A DNA stretch of 64,000 nt from an uncultured Pelagibacteraceae bacterium (GTDB taxonomy: Bacteria; Pseudomonadota; Alphaproteobacteria; Pelagibacterales; Pelagibacteraceae). The notes below the pieces were generated by a model. The model saw only the letters and a program-made list of their open reading frames with translations, was not told where the DNA came from and ran no database searches. This document shows, in pieces, positions 1 through 7,834 of the stretch. Position numbers and translations under genes: made by a program. The stretch covers positions 107,864-171,863 of the forward strand of contig CACIUF010000001.1 in assembly GCA_902589765.1 (NCBI GenBank), given 5' to 3'. Within the stretch, counting starts at the first letter, position 1. The number at the start of each line of letters is the position of its first letter.

Positions 1-210
1 ATTGCTCTAAATTTACAAACCTCATTTTTGACACCCCCCATGGCAATGTCTGCTTACTACCTAAAGGGAGTTCAATCAAAGAATGTTGAATTGATGCAGA
101 TCTTTGGAGGAATAATGCCATTTTTAGGTATTGTGATTTTAGCTATGGTTCTAATGTATTTATTTCCAGGTATAGCACTTTGGTTACCAGAGACATTATT
201 TGCAAATTAA
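1..210 (+). CDS. TRAP transporter large permease, C-terminal end (partial)
   Basis: Frame 1 is open from the first base, so this is the last 69 residues of a longer gene. The segment reading LQTSFLTPPMAMSAYYLKGV matches the conserved end of DctM-type large permeases of tripartite ATP-independent periplasmic (TRAP) transporters. It is followed by one strongly hydrophobic membrane helix (roughly the last 35 residues). The family imports organic acids and similar solutes with a periplasmic binding protein and a small permease, which would lie upstream outside this window. The amidase begins 6 bases downstream, so the two are probably co-transcribed and the solute may carry an amide. Substrate unknown. 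Confidence 0.85.
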   Translation: MALNLQTSFLTPPMAMSAYYLKGVQSKNVELMQIFGGIMPFLGIVILAMVLMYLFPGIALWLPETLFAN

Positions 211-216
211 TTTTAG

Positions 217-1545
217 ATGACAGATATATTTTCTTTAAGTCTTGAAGAACTTGCTACAAAGATTAAAGATGCTCAACTCACTTCTGTTGATGTTTGTGAA
301 AAGTATATCGAGAGAATCAATAAATTTGACAAAGATATAAAGGCTTGGGCCCATTTTGACAAAAAAGTTTTATTAGAAAAAGCTGCAGAAGCTGACGATC
401 ATAGAAGATCTGGTAAACCAATTGGTCCACTTCATGGAGTGCCTATTGCGGTTAAAGACATTATTGGGACAGTTGATATGCCAACCGAATGTGGAACAGT
501 TATTAGAAAAGGTAAATCATATTCACAAAATGCTGAAATAATTGATCTGCTTCATGCATCCGGAGCGATTGTAATGGGTAAAACAGCAACCTCAGAACTT
601 GCTTATTTAGGACCTCCGGCAACCACAAATCCACATGATAAAACAAGAACACCAGGTGGTTCTTCAAGCGGATCAGCTGCTTCAGTGGCTTCGTTTATGG
701 CACCTGCATCAATTGGATCACAAACTGGAGGATCCATTATTAGACCAGCATCCTATTGTGGAGTTGTGGGTTATAAACCTAGTTATGGTTTGATATCTAG
801 AAATGGAGTTTTAAGAACTTCTTACAATCTAGATCATATAGGAATCTTTGGCCGAAAAGTTGAGGATGTGGCTATGTTGGCAAAAGTATTGATAAAAAAA
901 GATAAATTTGATCCAGCAACTATACATTACTCAACGGAAAATATTTTATCTGAGACAAAAAAAGGACCTTTATTTGATCCTAAATTTATTTTTTATAAAA
1001 CTGAACATTGGAAATTAATAGATAAAAAGTCTAGAGAGTCATTTGAATATTTTATTAATTCATTCAAAAAAAATATCGAGATTTTTGATACACCTTCTTA
1101 TTTTAAGGATATTCACAAGTATCACCAAATTATTCATGAGACTGATTTAGCCAATAATTTTTCAGTGTATTTTAAAAAATTTAAAAAGAAATTATCGAAG
1201 TATATGCAAGATGCAATTACAAAAGGCAATAAACATTCCGCGAAAGAATACGCAGAAGCAATTGATTTTATGAAAAGAGGCTATGAGTCTTACGAGGAAG
1301 TTTTTGAGGATTATCATGGAGTTTTGTCACCAGCTAGCCCGGGTGTTGCACCAAAGGGTTTAAAAAGTACAGGAACAGCAGAATTTAATAAAGTTTGGTC
1401 TTATCTTGGCACACCATGTATTTCGTTACCTTTACTTGAAGGAGAAAATAATTTACCATTAGGCGTTCAATTAATTGGCAATAAATATGATGATCATAGA
1501 TTTCTAGGAGTTGCTAATTGGTTAGAAAAAGAATGTCAGGAATAA
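217..1545 (+). CDS. Amidase-signature family hydrolase
   Basis: A 442-residue protein of the amidase signature family (GatA-like fold), which hydrolyses a carboxamide to acid plus ammonia. The Ser-cisSer-Lys triad is visible: Lys80 in VAVKDIIGT, the cis-Ser near Ser149 in PGGSSSGSAAS and the nucleophile Ser173 in SQTGGSIIRPA. Spacing agrees with GatA. There is no gatB or gatC next to it, and it follows a TRAP transporter, so a catabolic amidase acting on an imported amide is more likely than the tRNA-dependent amidotransferase subunit. The C-terminal half is divergent and lysine-rich. Substrate cannot be inferred. The ATG lies 6 bases after the permease stop. Confidence 0.85.
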   Translation: MTDIFSLSLEELATKIKDAQLTSVDVCEKYIERINKFDKDIKAWAHFDKKVLLEKAAEADDHRRSGKPIGPLHGVPIAVKDIIGTVDMPTECGTVIRKGKSYSQNAEIIDLLHASGAIVMGKTATSELAYLGPPATTNPHDKTRTPGGSSSGSAASVASFMAPASIGSQTGGSIIRPASYCGVVGYKPSYGLISRNGVLRTSYNLDHIGIFGRKVEDVAMLAKVLIKKDKFDPATIHYSTENILSETKKGPLFDPKFIFYKTEHWKLIDKKSRESFEYFINSFKKNIEIFDTPSYFKDIHKYHQIIHETDLANNFSVYFKKFKKKLSKYMQDAITKGNKHSAKEYAEAIDFMKRGYESYEEVFEDYHGVLSPASPGVAPKGLKSTGTAEFNKVWSYLGTPCISLPLLEGENNLPLGVQLIGNKYDDHRFLGVANWLEKECQE

Positions 1546-1546
1546 A

Positions 1547-1723
1547 ATGAATAAAATTACTACAATCATAGGATTATCTTTTGCAGTTTTCTTTTTAATT
1601 GGTTTAGCTACAACTTTGACAAGATCAATGATGATAGGCTTCTTGGATGTTATTCCAGTTTATCTCTTAATGGGCGCAGCTATCATCATGATGATATACG
1701 AAGCCTTTTTTGATAAAGATTAA
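1547..1723 (+). CDS. Small two-helix membrane protein, 58 residues
   Basis: A short reading frame that starts ATG one base after the amidase stop and ends TAA 11 bases before the DMT transporter. The product has an N-terminal hydrophobic helix (about residues 5-23), a short polar link with Arg26, a second hydrophobic stretch (about 29-51) and an acidic end (FFDKD). This is typical of a small inner-membrane protein. Its tight fit between two genes on the same strand supports it being real. I do not recognise the family; it could be a small accessory subunit for the neighbouring transporter or an orphan. Confidence 0.6.
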   Translation: MNKITTIIGLSFAVFFLIGLATTLTRSMMIGFLDVIPVYLLMGAAIIMMIYEAFFDKD

Positions 1724-1734
1724 TATCAATTAAA

Positions 1735-2640
1735 TTGAAAAATATTAAGACAGATATATTTCCATTATCATTACTATTTATACAACCAATCTTTATGGCT
1801 AGTAACTTAGTTGTTGCTAGAGGTGGTGTTGAATTTGTCCCGCCTATTTCACTTGCATTTTGGCGTTGGACAGTAGTTTTTTTGATTTTATTACCATTTA
1901 CTTATTTAACTTTAAAAAATAATTTTCATATAATTAAAAAGGAATATAAAAAATTATTTTTTTTAGGGTCAATGGGATGTGGTGTATGTGGCGCTTTCCC
2001 TTTTTTAGCTGGTGAGACAACAACTGTAACTAATATGGGAATAATTTATACATCCTCTCCAGTTTTTATTATTTTGATTTCATATTTCTTTTTTCAAGAA
2101 AAAATAAATTTGACAAAGGTAATTGGTTTAATTGCTTGTTTGATTGGTGTTTTTGTTATTATTATTAAAGGTGATATTGATTTATTAATTAATCTTAGAT
2201 TTACAATTGGTGATTTATGGATGTTAGCTGCTGCAGTTGGTTGGGCTTTATATTCTATTTATTTATTTTATTGGAAATCAAAATTAAAAATTTTCGATAG
2301 ATTTGCTATGATTTCCTTTTTTGGTGCTTTAAGTTTGCTACCCTTTTATGTTGGTGAGGAATTATTTTATAAAGAGACTATTTTTGTAACAGAATTTTAT
2401 TTATGGGTGATTTTTGCTGCTATATCGCCAGGGATAATTGCCTTTACACTTTATACTATAGCTCAAAAAAAATTAGGTGCATCTTTAACTGGCTTTACGC
2501 TTTATGTTTTCACAGTTTACGGTGCAATTTATGGATACTTTTTATTTGACGAAAAATTTGAAAATTACCATATTATTGGGACTGTTCTGGTATTTTTTGG
2601 CGTATATTTAGCAAAGAAAAATAATGTTAAAAAGGTTTAG
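1735..2640 (+). CDS. EamA/DMT-family permease
   Basis: A 301-residue integral membrane protein with about ten hydrophobic helices arranged as two EamA repeats, typical of the drug/metabolite transporter superfamily (RhaT/YdcZ type). These proteins export or import small metabolites such as amino acids; the substrate is not evident. The start is a TTG codon; the next in-frame ATG (1795) would remove most of the first helix, so TTG is preferred. The 3' end overlaps the next gene by 17 bases, pointing to translational coupling. Confidence 0.85.
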   Translation: MKNIKTDIFPLSLLFIQPIFMASNLVVARGGVEFVPPISLAFWRWTVVFLILLPFTYLTLKNNFHIIKKEYKKLFFLGSMGCGVCGAFPFLAGETTTVTNMGIIYTSSPVFIILISYFFFQEKINLTKVIGLIACLIGVFVIIIKGDIDLLINLRFTIGDLWMLAAAVGWALYSIYLFYWKSKLKIFDRFAMISFFGALSLLPFYVGEELFYKETIFVTEFYLWVIFAAISPGIIAFTLYTIAQKKLGASLTGFTLYVFTVYGAIYGYFLFDEKFENYHIIGTVLVFFGVYLAKKNNVKKV

Positions 2641-3442
2641 GAATAGTTTGTTATTATTTTTACAACTAACAATTTTAGTTTACCTATTTCTCTTAGTATT
2701 TCTTTATTTTTATCAAAGGAACTTAATGTATCATCCTGATGAAAATAATTATTTTGATGACAAACTCTCAGTTTATATTGAAAAAGTAAAAGTCCCAACC
2801 CAAGATGGATTAGATTTATTGGGTTGGTATCATGAAAAAGATATAAAAAAAAATAAAACAATTCTATTTTTTCATGGAAATGCTGGATCTTTAGAAAATA
2901 GAATTCATAAATTAAATCATTTTAGAGACATGAGTGTTAATTTTTTGATAATTGCTTGGAGAGGTTTTAGTGGTAACAAGGGTAAACCATCAGAGTCTGG
3001 GTTATATGAGGATGGTGAAAGTGCAATTAAATGGTTGGTAAAAAAAGGTGTAGATGAAAAAAATATAGTAATTTATGGAGAATCATTAGGAACAGGAGTT
3101 GCAACACATTTATCCCAGAACAAAGAGTTTGCAGGTGTTATTTTAGAAACTCCATTCACATCAATGATTGATGCGGCTAAAAAATTTTATCCATATATAC
3201 CCGTTGGCCTTTTACTCAAAGATAAATTTGAAAATAAAAACAAAATTAAAAATATTAAATCTCCTATTTTGATAATGCATGGCGAAAAAGATCAAATAGT
3301 TCCTTTTGAAATGGGTAAAAAGATGTTTGAAATAGCTAATGAACCCAAATATTCGTATTTTACCAAATATGACAATCATATGATGGAGTATGACGACAGT
3401 CTTGTAAAAGCACTAAACTCTTTTTTGATTAATTTAAATTAA
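2624..3442 (+). CDS. Membrane-anchored alpha/beta hydrolase
   Basis: A 272-residue alpha/beta hydrolase of the YfhR/BEM46 type. An N-terminal hydrophobic helix (about residues 8-30) should anchor it in the inner membrane. The oxyanion region FFHGNAGS, the nucleophile elbow GESLGTGVA, a late Asp in MHGEKDQIVPF and the final His in KYDNHMMEYDD make up a complete Ser-Asp-His triad. Members are esterases or thioesterases with poorly known substrates. It overlaps the 3' end of the DMT permease gene by 17 bases, so the two are probably translated together. Confidence 0.85.
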   Translation: MLKRFRNSLLLFLQLTILVYLFLLVFLYFYQRNLMYHPDENNYFDDKLSVYIEKVKVPTQDGLDLLGWYHEKDIKKNKTILFFHGNAGSLENRIHKLNHFRDMSVNFLIIAWRGFSGNKGKPSESGLYEDGESAIKWLVKKGVDEKNIVIYGESLGTGVATHLSQNKEFAGVILETPFTSMIDAAKKFYPYIPVGLLLKDKFENKNKIKNIKSPILIMHGEKDQIVPFEMGKKMFEIANEPKYSYFTKYDNHMMEYDDSLVKALNSFLINLN

Positions 3443-3491
3443 GCCATATTCTAAACAAATATTTTTCAAGATTTAAGATTAAGTTTAAAAA

Positions 3492-4055
3492 GTGAAAAAT
3501 GTTTTTATTATTATAATTTTATTCATAACTTTAAAAAGCTTTGCTTTTTCAAAAGATAATTCATTTTATCCTGATGATTTATTTCACATAGATCATATGG
3601 ATTCTCACAACAAAAAATTTGCGCTATATTTTAAAGGGCGAGAGAAATCGATTTTAGCTAGAGGTGAAGAAAGTAATTATATAAATGATTATCCAAAAGA
3701 TCTTTATATCTATAATTATTCAACAAAGTCTTCTTCACCATTGATCTCTTATGATTGGTTTCCCTCTCAAGCCAAGTTTCATTTAGAGGAATATGACTTT
3801 CCTGTATTTCCAGACGACTTTGCTTATTATCTTTTAAAAGATGATAAAACACTGGTGATGATTAGTGCAGTTAAAAGTTTAAACGCAAACTTTAAGTATG
3901 ATATTTTTAATAAGAAACTTGAACTTTACCCCACTACAGGAAAATTTGATTTTATTATTTCGTCTTTTTCTAAGGATTGTGGGCATTATAAATTTAAAGA
4001 TAATTATAAGTGTAGTATTTATAAACCTTTAATCTCGAGTAATTTAATCAATTAA
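3492..4055 (+). CDS. Exported protein of unknown function
   Basis: A 187-residue protein that starts with GTG and has a clear Sec-type signal peptide: MKN, a run of Val/Ile/Phe/Leu and a likely cleavage site near SFAFSK (residues 17-22). The mature part is rich in aromatic residues, Lys and Asp, and has two cysteines near the end (in KDCGHYKF and YKCSIYK) that could form a disulfide in the periplasm. I recognise no domain. The gene converges on ftsY and overlaps its 3' end by 8 bases, leaving no room for a separate terminator. Confidence 0.65.
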   Translation: MKNVFIIIILFITLKSFAFSKDNSFYPDDLFHIDHMDSHNKKFALYFKGREKSILARGEESNYINDYPKDLYIYNYSTKSSSPLISYDWFPSQAKFHLEEYDFPVFPDDFAYYLLKDDKTLVMISAVKSLNANFKYDIFNKKLELYPTTGKFDFIISSFSKDCGHYKFKDNYKCSIYKPLISSNLIN

Positions 4056-4965
4056 TCTGCGTAAAAGCTTCAGCAAATTTTTCTGCATTAAATAATTGTA
4101 AGTCGTCTTCTTTTTCGCCCAAGCCTAAAGCAATAATAGGTAATTGATATTTTTTTGCTATCGCCAATAGAATACCGCCTTTGGCAGTTCCATCTAATTT
4201 GGTCATGATTAAACCAGTTAATGGAATAATTTTGTTAAATTCTTCTACTTGATTAATTACATTCTGTCCCGATGTTGCGTCTAAAACTAAAATAATGTTG
4301 TGAGGGGCATCCTGGTCAATTTTTTTTGTAACATTGGCTATCTTTTTATATTCCTCCATTAAATTTTTTTTATTTTGTAGTCTTCCAGCAGTATCGATTA
4401 GTACTTGGTGAAAATTATTTTTGATTGCTTCTTCAACTGCTTTATATGCGACTGATGCTGGATCAGAACCTTGAGATGATTTAGTTATTTTAACGTCAAT
4501 TTTATTTGCCCAGTTTTCTAATTGTTCAATAGCTGCTGCTCGAAAAGTATCAGAAGCGGCAAACATAACTTTGTTCCCGTTAGTTTTTAAAATTTTACCT
4601 ATTTTACCAATAGTTGTTGTTTTGCCAACACCATTCACACCTGAGATTAATGTTGCATTGAGTTTATCTTTTTTTTCGAAAAAAGAATTATTCTCTAAAG
4701 GTTTCATTAGATTAATAATATATTCTTTTAAAATAAGATTTATCTCGGTTGATAAATCTTTATTTGGATCGATTTTTTTTCTTGAAATGATTTCCTTGAT
4801 CTCAGACGCAGCCTCGACACCTACATCTGACTCAATTAAAAATTCTTCAATTTTATTTAAATTTTTATCGTCAATCTCTTTTTTTATAATTATTTCTTTT
4901 AGTCCAGATGTCAGTGCAGATGCACTTTTTTTAAAGCCTATCTTAAATTTATCAAAAATTCCCAT
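4048..4965 (-). CDS. ftsY: Signal recognition particle receptor FtsY
   Basis: The SRP receptor GTPase, which docks Ffh-ribosome complexes at the inner membrane for co-translational insertion. The 305-residue protein consists of the N and G domains only, with no long acidic A domain, as is common in alphaproteobacteria. Visible motifs: GVNGVGKTTTIGK (P-loop), the DTFRAAA insertion-box segment, DTAGR and TKLDGTAKGG. The C-terminal segment with LGLGEKEDDL is typical. The start ATG abuts the dapF stop, so dapF and ftsY form one minus-strand unit. Confidence 0.97.
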   Translation of the reverse strand: MGIFDKFKIGFKKSASALTSGLKEIIIKKEIDDKNLNKIEEFLIESDVGVEAASEIKEIISRKKIDPNKDLSTEINLILKEYIINLMKPLENNSFFEKKDKLNATLISGVNGVGKTTTIGKIGKILKTNGNKVMFAASDTFRAAAIEQLENWANKIDVKITKSSQGSDPASVAYKAVEEAIKNNFHQVLIDTAGRLQNKKNLMEEYKKIANVTKKIDQDAPHNIILVLDATSGQNVINQVEEFNKIIPLTGLIMTKLDGTAKGGILLAIAKKYQLPIIALGLGEKEDDLQLFNAEKFAEAFTQIN

Positions 4966-5789
4966 TATAGTTTGAACTCAATTTCTTTTATTTCTGAAAC
5001 GGGTCCTTTCATGTGGATTGAATTTTTATTATCTATAAGAATTGATAATTTACCTGTTTGAAATTCTATGTCTGTTTTATTTTCAGTAAGATCATTTAAT
5101 TTACCAGCAAATGCTGTTGCACATGCAGCTGTTCCACATGCTTTGGTCAGCCCCGCTCCTCTCTCCCATACTTTCACTCTAATTAAATTTTTATTAATTA
5201 TTGTAGCAATTGTAACATTACATTTTTCTGGAAAAATTTTATGATTTTCAATTTCGGGTCCAATTTTTTCAATATTAAAATTTTCAATTTCGTTTACAAA
5301 AAAAACAATATGTGGATTTCCAACATTAACTGCCGTCCCACCTGAATGTTCTTTGTTATTTGAGTCAATAATCTTAATATTTAAATTTTTTGTATCTAGT
5401 TTTTCTGATAAAGGAATTTCGTTCCATTGTAATTTAGCTTTACCAATTTCAGTCGTAACAATGTTTTTATCTAATATTTTTGACTCTAAATTTCCATTTG
5501 AAGTTGACAAAATGATGTTTTCAGATTTTGTCTCCTCGGAGATTAATTTTGCAACACATCTAGTACCATTTCCACACGCACCAGACTCTCCTCCATCAGA
5601 ATTAAAAAATTTTAAATTTGCATCACTTGATTTGCTAGATTCAATAAATATTAATTGATCACAGCCAATAAAATTTCTATCACAAATTTTTATGATTTGA
5701 TCTTTAGTCAAATTGGTAATCTTTTGTCTATTATCAATTATTACAAAATCATTACCTAATCCATCCATTTTAAAAGCCCTAATATCCAT
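4965..5789 (-). CDS. dapF: Diaminopimelate epimerase
   Basis: Converts LL- to meso-diaminopimelate for lysine and peptidoglycan synthesis in the cytoplasm. The 274-residue protein has both halves of the family's pseudo-symmetric active site: Cys72 in GACGNGTRC and the second catalytic Cys in TKACGTAACA, plus the GNDFV start motif and GNPHIVFF. It shares one base with ftsY. Its start lies about 50 bases from the ffh leader RNA on the opposite strand, so the 5790-5831 interval must hold divergent promoters. Confidence 0.97.
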   Translation of the reverse strand: MDIRAFKMDGLGNDFVIIDNRQKITNLTKDQIIKICDRNFIGCDQLIFIESSKSSDANLKFFNSDGGESGACGNGTRCVAKLISEETKSENIILSTSNGNLESKILDKNIVTTEIGKAKLQWNEIPLSEKLDTKNLNIKIIDSNNKEHSGGTAVNVGNPHIVFFVNEIENFNIEKIGPEIENHKIFPEKCNVTIATIINKNLIRVKVWERGAGLTKACGTAACATAFAGKLNDLTENKTDIEFQTGKLSILIDNKNSIHMKGPVSEIKEIEFKL

Positions 5790-5808
5790 ATATAGTTATT
5801 TAACTTAT

Positions 5809-5837
5809 TTATTGACTTTTTGAACCTCTATTATAGT
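5809..5837 (+). promoter_or_regulatory. Predicted sigma-70 promoter of the ffh leader RNA
   Basis: A TATAGT -10 box (5832-5837) is preceded at 17 bases by a weak TTATTG -35 (5809-5814). A better hexamer, TTGACT, at 5812-5817 would give a spacing of only 14. Transcription would start near 5843, almost exactly at the first base of the closing stem of the leader RNA. The -10 assignment is moderately safe; the -35 is uncertain. Confidence 0.5.
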
Positions 5838-5841
5838 TTGT

Positions 5842-5937
5842 AGCAGTTTCCGCAAAAACGTTAAATTTGCGGTGTCTTTGGAAACAAAGAGATCGACACT
5901 AGTCAGCGAGGGTTCGCCCACTAGTGCGATTACTGCT
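5842..5937 (+). ncRNA. Structured leader RNA upstream of ffh
   Basis: A compact four-stem element read by hand. The closing stem is AGCAGT (5842-5847) with ACTGCT (5932-5937). Stem 2 is CCGCAAA (5850-5856) with TTTGCGG (5866-5872). Stem 3 is CTTTG-GAAA-CAAAG (5876-5889), a GNRA tetraloop, inside TGTC (5873-5876) and GACA (5895-5898). Stem 4 is CTAGT (5899-5903) with ACTAG (5920-5924), enclosing GGG-TTCG-CCC (5910-5919). It ends 13 bases before the ffh ATG and lies where a predicted promoter would start transcription. It lacks the conserved SRP-RNA tip (GGAAGCAGCC type), so it is not an obvious 4.5S RNA. From memory, structured RNAs upstream of ffh have been catalogued in marine alphaproteobacteria; I could not check this. 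Confidence 0.65.
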
Positions 5938-5950
5938 GTGTGAAATAAAT

Positions 5951-7309
5951 ATGTTTGAAAATTTAACAAATAAATTTGAGGAAGTTTTTTCCTCTCTAAA
6001 AAAAGCCCCTTCGCTTGATGAGAGTCAAGTTGATGAAGGCCTTAGAGCCATTAGACAAGCCTTACTAGAGGCTGATGTATCGCTTGAGGTCGCAAAAGAT
6101 TTTATTGAAAAAGTTAAACCTAAAGCTTTAGGTCAAGAAATTATCAGATCTACATCTCCTGGTGATATGGTTGTAAAAATCGTTTATGACGAATTAGTTA
6201 ATTTATTAGGTGAAAAAAACATTGATGTAAATTTAAACGCCGTTCCTCCCGTACCAATGATGTTAGTTGGTCTACAAGGTTCAGGTAAAACTACCACTAC
6301 TGCAAAACTTGCAAGATATTTAGAAAATACAAAGAAAAAGAAGGTAATGATGGTCAGCTTAGATATTTATAGACCAGCTGCACAAGAACAATTGAAATCT
6401 TTAGGTGAGCACAATGATATCTTAACTTTACCAATTATAGAGGGTCAACAACCAGCAGATATTTGTCAGAGAGCAATAAGTGCTGCAAATTTAAATGGTG
6501 CCGACATTATCTTATTTGATACAGCTGGCAGAACACAAATAGATCTTCAAATGATGAGTGAAATAAAGCAGATTGAAAATATAATCAATCCCGCTGAAAC
6601 TTTTTTAGTTGCAGATTCTTTAACAGGTCAAGTAGCAGCATCAGTTGCAAAAGAATTTAAAAATACTGTAGGTTTATCAGGAATTATTTTAACAAGAGCT
6701 GATGGTGATGCCAGAGGTGGGGCCGCGGTAAGTATGAAATTTGTATCAGAGGTTCCAATTAAGTTTTTAGGGGTAGGAGAAAAAATTGAAAATTTTGAGG
6801 TGTTTCATCCTGATAGGATTGCTAACCGAATTCTTGGAATGGGAGATATTGTATCTCTAGTTGAAAAAGCAGCACAAGATTTAGGTGAAGAAAATATTAA
6901 AAAGACAGAAGAGAATTTAAAAAAGGGACAATTTTCAATGCAAGATTATTTAACTCAACTAAGACAGATGAAAAAAATGGGTGGAATAGAGGGAATAATG
7001 TCTTTTATGCCAGGTATTTCTAAAGTTAAATCACAAATGGATTCTGCTGGTATTGACGAGAGTGTTATCACTAAGAACGAGGCTATAATTTTATCGATGA
7101 CAAAAAAAGAAAGAGAGAACCCAAAAATAATCGATGGTTCTAGAAAAAAAAGAATTGCTAATGGTTCTGGAACTGATCCAGCCACTATCAATAAATTGTT
7201 AAAACAATTTAAAATGATGTCTGAAATGATGAGAAAGATGTCTAAAGGAAATCTGAAAGGTATGTCTGACAAAGGAATACCACCAGAATTATTTAATCAA
7301 TTAAAATAA
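5951..7309 (+). CDS. ffh: Signal recognition particle protein Ffh
   Basis: The SRP54 GTPase that binds 4.5S RNA and signal sequences of nascent membrane proteins. The 452-residue protein has an N domain (1-90), a G domain with GLQGSGKTTTTAKLA, DTAGR and TRADGDARGG, and a methionine-rich M domain from about residue 320 containing the GSGTDP RNA-binding motif. The frame is open back to 5924, but that start would lie inside the leader RNA stem and add residues not typical of Ffh. The ATG at 5951 (MFENLTNKF) is chosen. There is no Shine-Dalgarno just upstream, which fits control by the preceding RNA. Confidence 0.97.
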   Translation: MFENLTNKFEEVFSSLKKAPSLDESQVDEGLRAIRQALLEADVSLEVAKDFIEKVKPKALGQEIIRSTSPGDMVVKIVYDELVNLLGEKNIDVNLNAVPPVPMMLVGLQGSGKTTTTAKLARYLENTKKKKVMMVSLDIYRPAAQEQLKSLGEHNDILTLPIIEGQQPADICQRAISAANLNGADIILFDTAGRTQIDLQMMSEIKQIENIINPAETFLVADSLTGQVAASVAKEFKNTVGLSGIILTRADGDARGGAAVSMKFVSEVPIKFLGVGEKIENFEVFHPDRIANRILGMGDIVSLVEKAAQDLGEENIKKTEENLKKGQFSMQDYLTQLRQMKKMGGIEGIMSFMPGISKVKSQMDSAGIDESVITKNEAIILSMTKKERENPKIIDGSRKKRIANGSGTDPATINKLLKQFKMMSEMMRKMSKGNLKGMSDKGIPPELFNQLK

Positions 7310-7310
7310 A

Positions 7311-7317
7311 AAAGGAG
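7311..7317 (+). promoter_or_regulatory. Ribosome binding site of rpsP
   Basis: AAAGGAG lies 5 bases upstream of the rpsP ATG, in the 13-base gap after ffh. It is one of the few textbook Shine-Dalgarno sequences in the window and fixes the rpsP start. Confidence 0.75.
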
Positions 7318-7322
7318 AGTAA

Positions 7323-7820
7323 ATGTTAAAACTTAGATTATCAAGAGGTGGAACAAAGAAAAGACCAGTTTACAAAGTTGTTGTAGCTGATAGTCGTTTT
7401 GCAAGAGATGGACGTTTCATAGAAAAAGTTGGTTTTTTTAATCCTCTATTACCTAAAGAAAAAAAAGAGAGAATAGGATTAGAGGCTGAAAGAATTAAAT
7501 ATTGGTTAGGCCAAGGTGCACAACCAACTACAAGAGTAGCAAGAATCTTAGGTGAAAATGAGTTAATGCCAATGCCTGCTAATGGTAATAATCCTCAAAA
7601 AGCTATTCCAAAAAAAGATAGAAAAAAAGAAGGGTCTGATGATGCTAAAAAGGAAGAGGCAGCAAAAGCAGACGCAGCACCGACAGATGGAGCAAAAAAA
7701 GAAGAAGCTCCAAAAGCAGAAGCTAAAAAAGAGGAGGCTCCAAAAGCAGAAGCTCAAAAAGCAGAAGCTAAAAAAGAGGAGGCTCCAAAAGTAGAAGCTC
7801 CAAAAGAGGAAAAAAAGTAA
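7323..7820 (+). CDS. rpsP: Ribosomal protein S16 with a long Lys/Glu/Ala tail
   Basis: 30S subunit protein bS16. The first 85 or so residues are canonical ([50 protein letters not shown]). The total length of 165 residues is about twice the usual bacterial length. The extra C-terminal 75 residues are low-complexity Lys, Glu, Ala and Pro, encoded partly by a 35-base direct repeat. The tail should be disordered and exposed on the ribosome surface; similar extensions occur in alphaproteobacterial S16, but this one is long. Its operon partner rplS has an equivalent tail. Confidence 0.97.
   Translation: MLKLRLSRGGTKKRPVYKVVVADSRFARDGRFIEKVGFFNPLLPKEKKERIGLEAERIKYWLGQGAQPTTRVARILGENELMPMPANGNNPQKAIPKKDRKKEGSDDAKKEEAAKADAAPTDGAKKEEAPKAEAKKEEAPKAEAQKAEAKKEEAPKVEAPKEEKK
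7712..7791 (+). repeat. Direct repeat in the rpsP tail
   Basis: Two near-identical 35-base copies (7712-7746 and 7757-7791, period 45) inside the rpsP coding tail, each encoding a [15 protein letters not shown] unit. The period is a multiple of three, so unit gain or loss keeps the frame. This is internal coding repetition, not a mobile or CRISPR repeat. Confidence 0.8.
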
Positions 7821-7834
7821 TTTAAGGTTTACTT

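Noticed and set aside
4571..4975. 134-residue frame opposite ftsY
   Set aside because: A Phe/Ser/Ile-rich shadow of a well-supported gene.
5899..5924. tRNA T-arm-like GGGTTCGCCC
   Set aside because: The loop is a TTCG tetraloop and no acceptor, D or anticodon arm can be built around it.
5842..5937. 4.5S SRP RNA
   Set aside because: Tempting next to ffh, but the conserved SRP tip sequence and the single long hairpin are absent; four short stems are seen instead.
5924..5950. Upstream extension of ffh (nine extra residues, MRLLLCEIN)
   Set aside because: It begins inside the 3' arm of a leader RNA stem and does not resemble Ffh N-termini; the ATG at 5951 does.
7563..7794. Overlapping frames on both strands in the rpsP tail
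   Set aside because: They are Cys/Phe-rich or Lys/Gln-rich readings of a repetitive coding segment; rpsP explains the region.
7690..7800. CRISPR-like repeat pattern
   Set aside because: Only two copies, in frame within a ribosomal protein tail, with no unique spacers and no cas genes.
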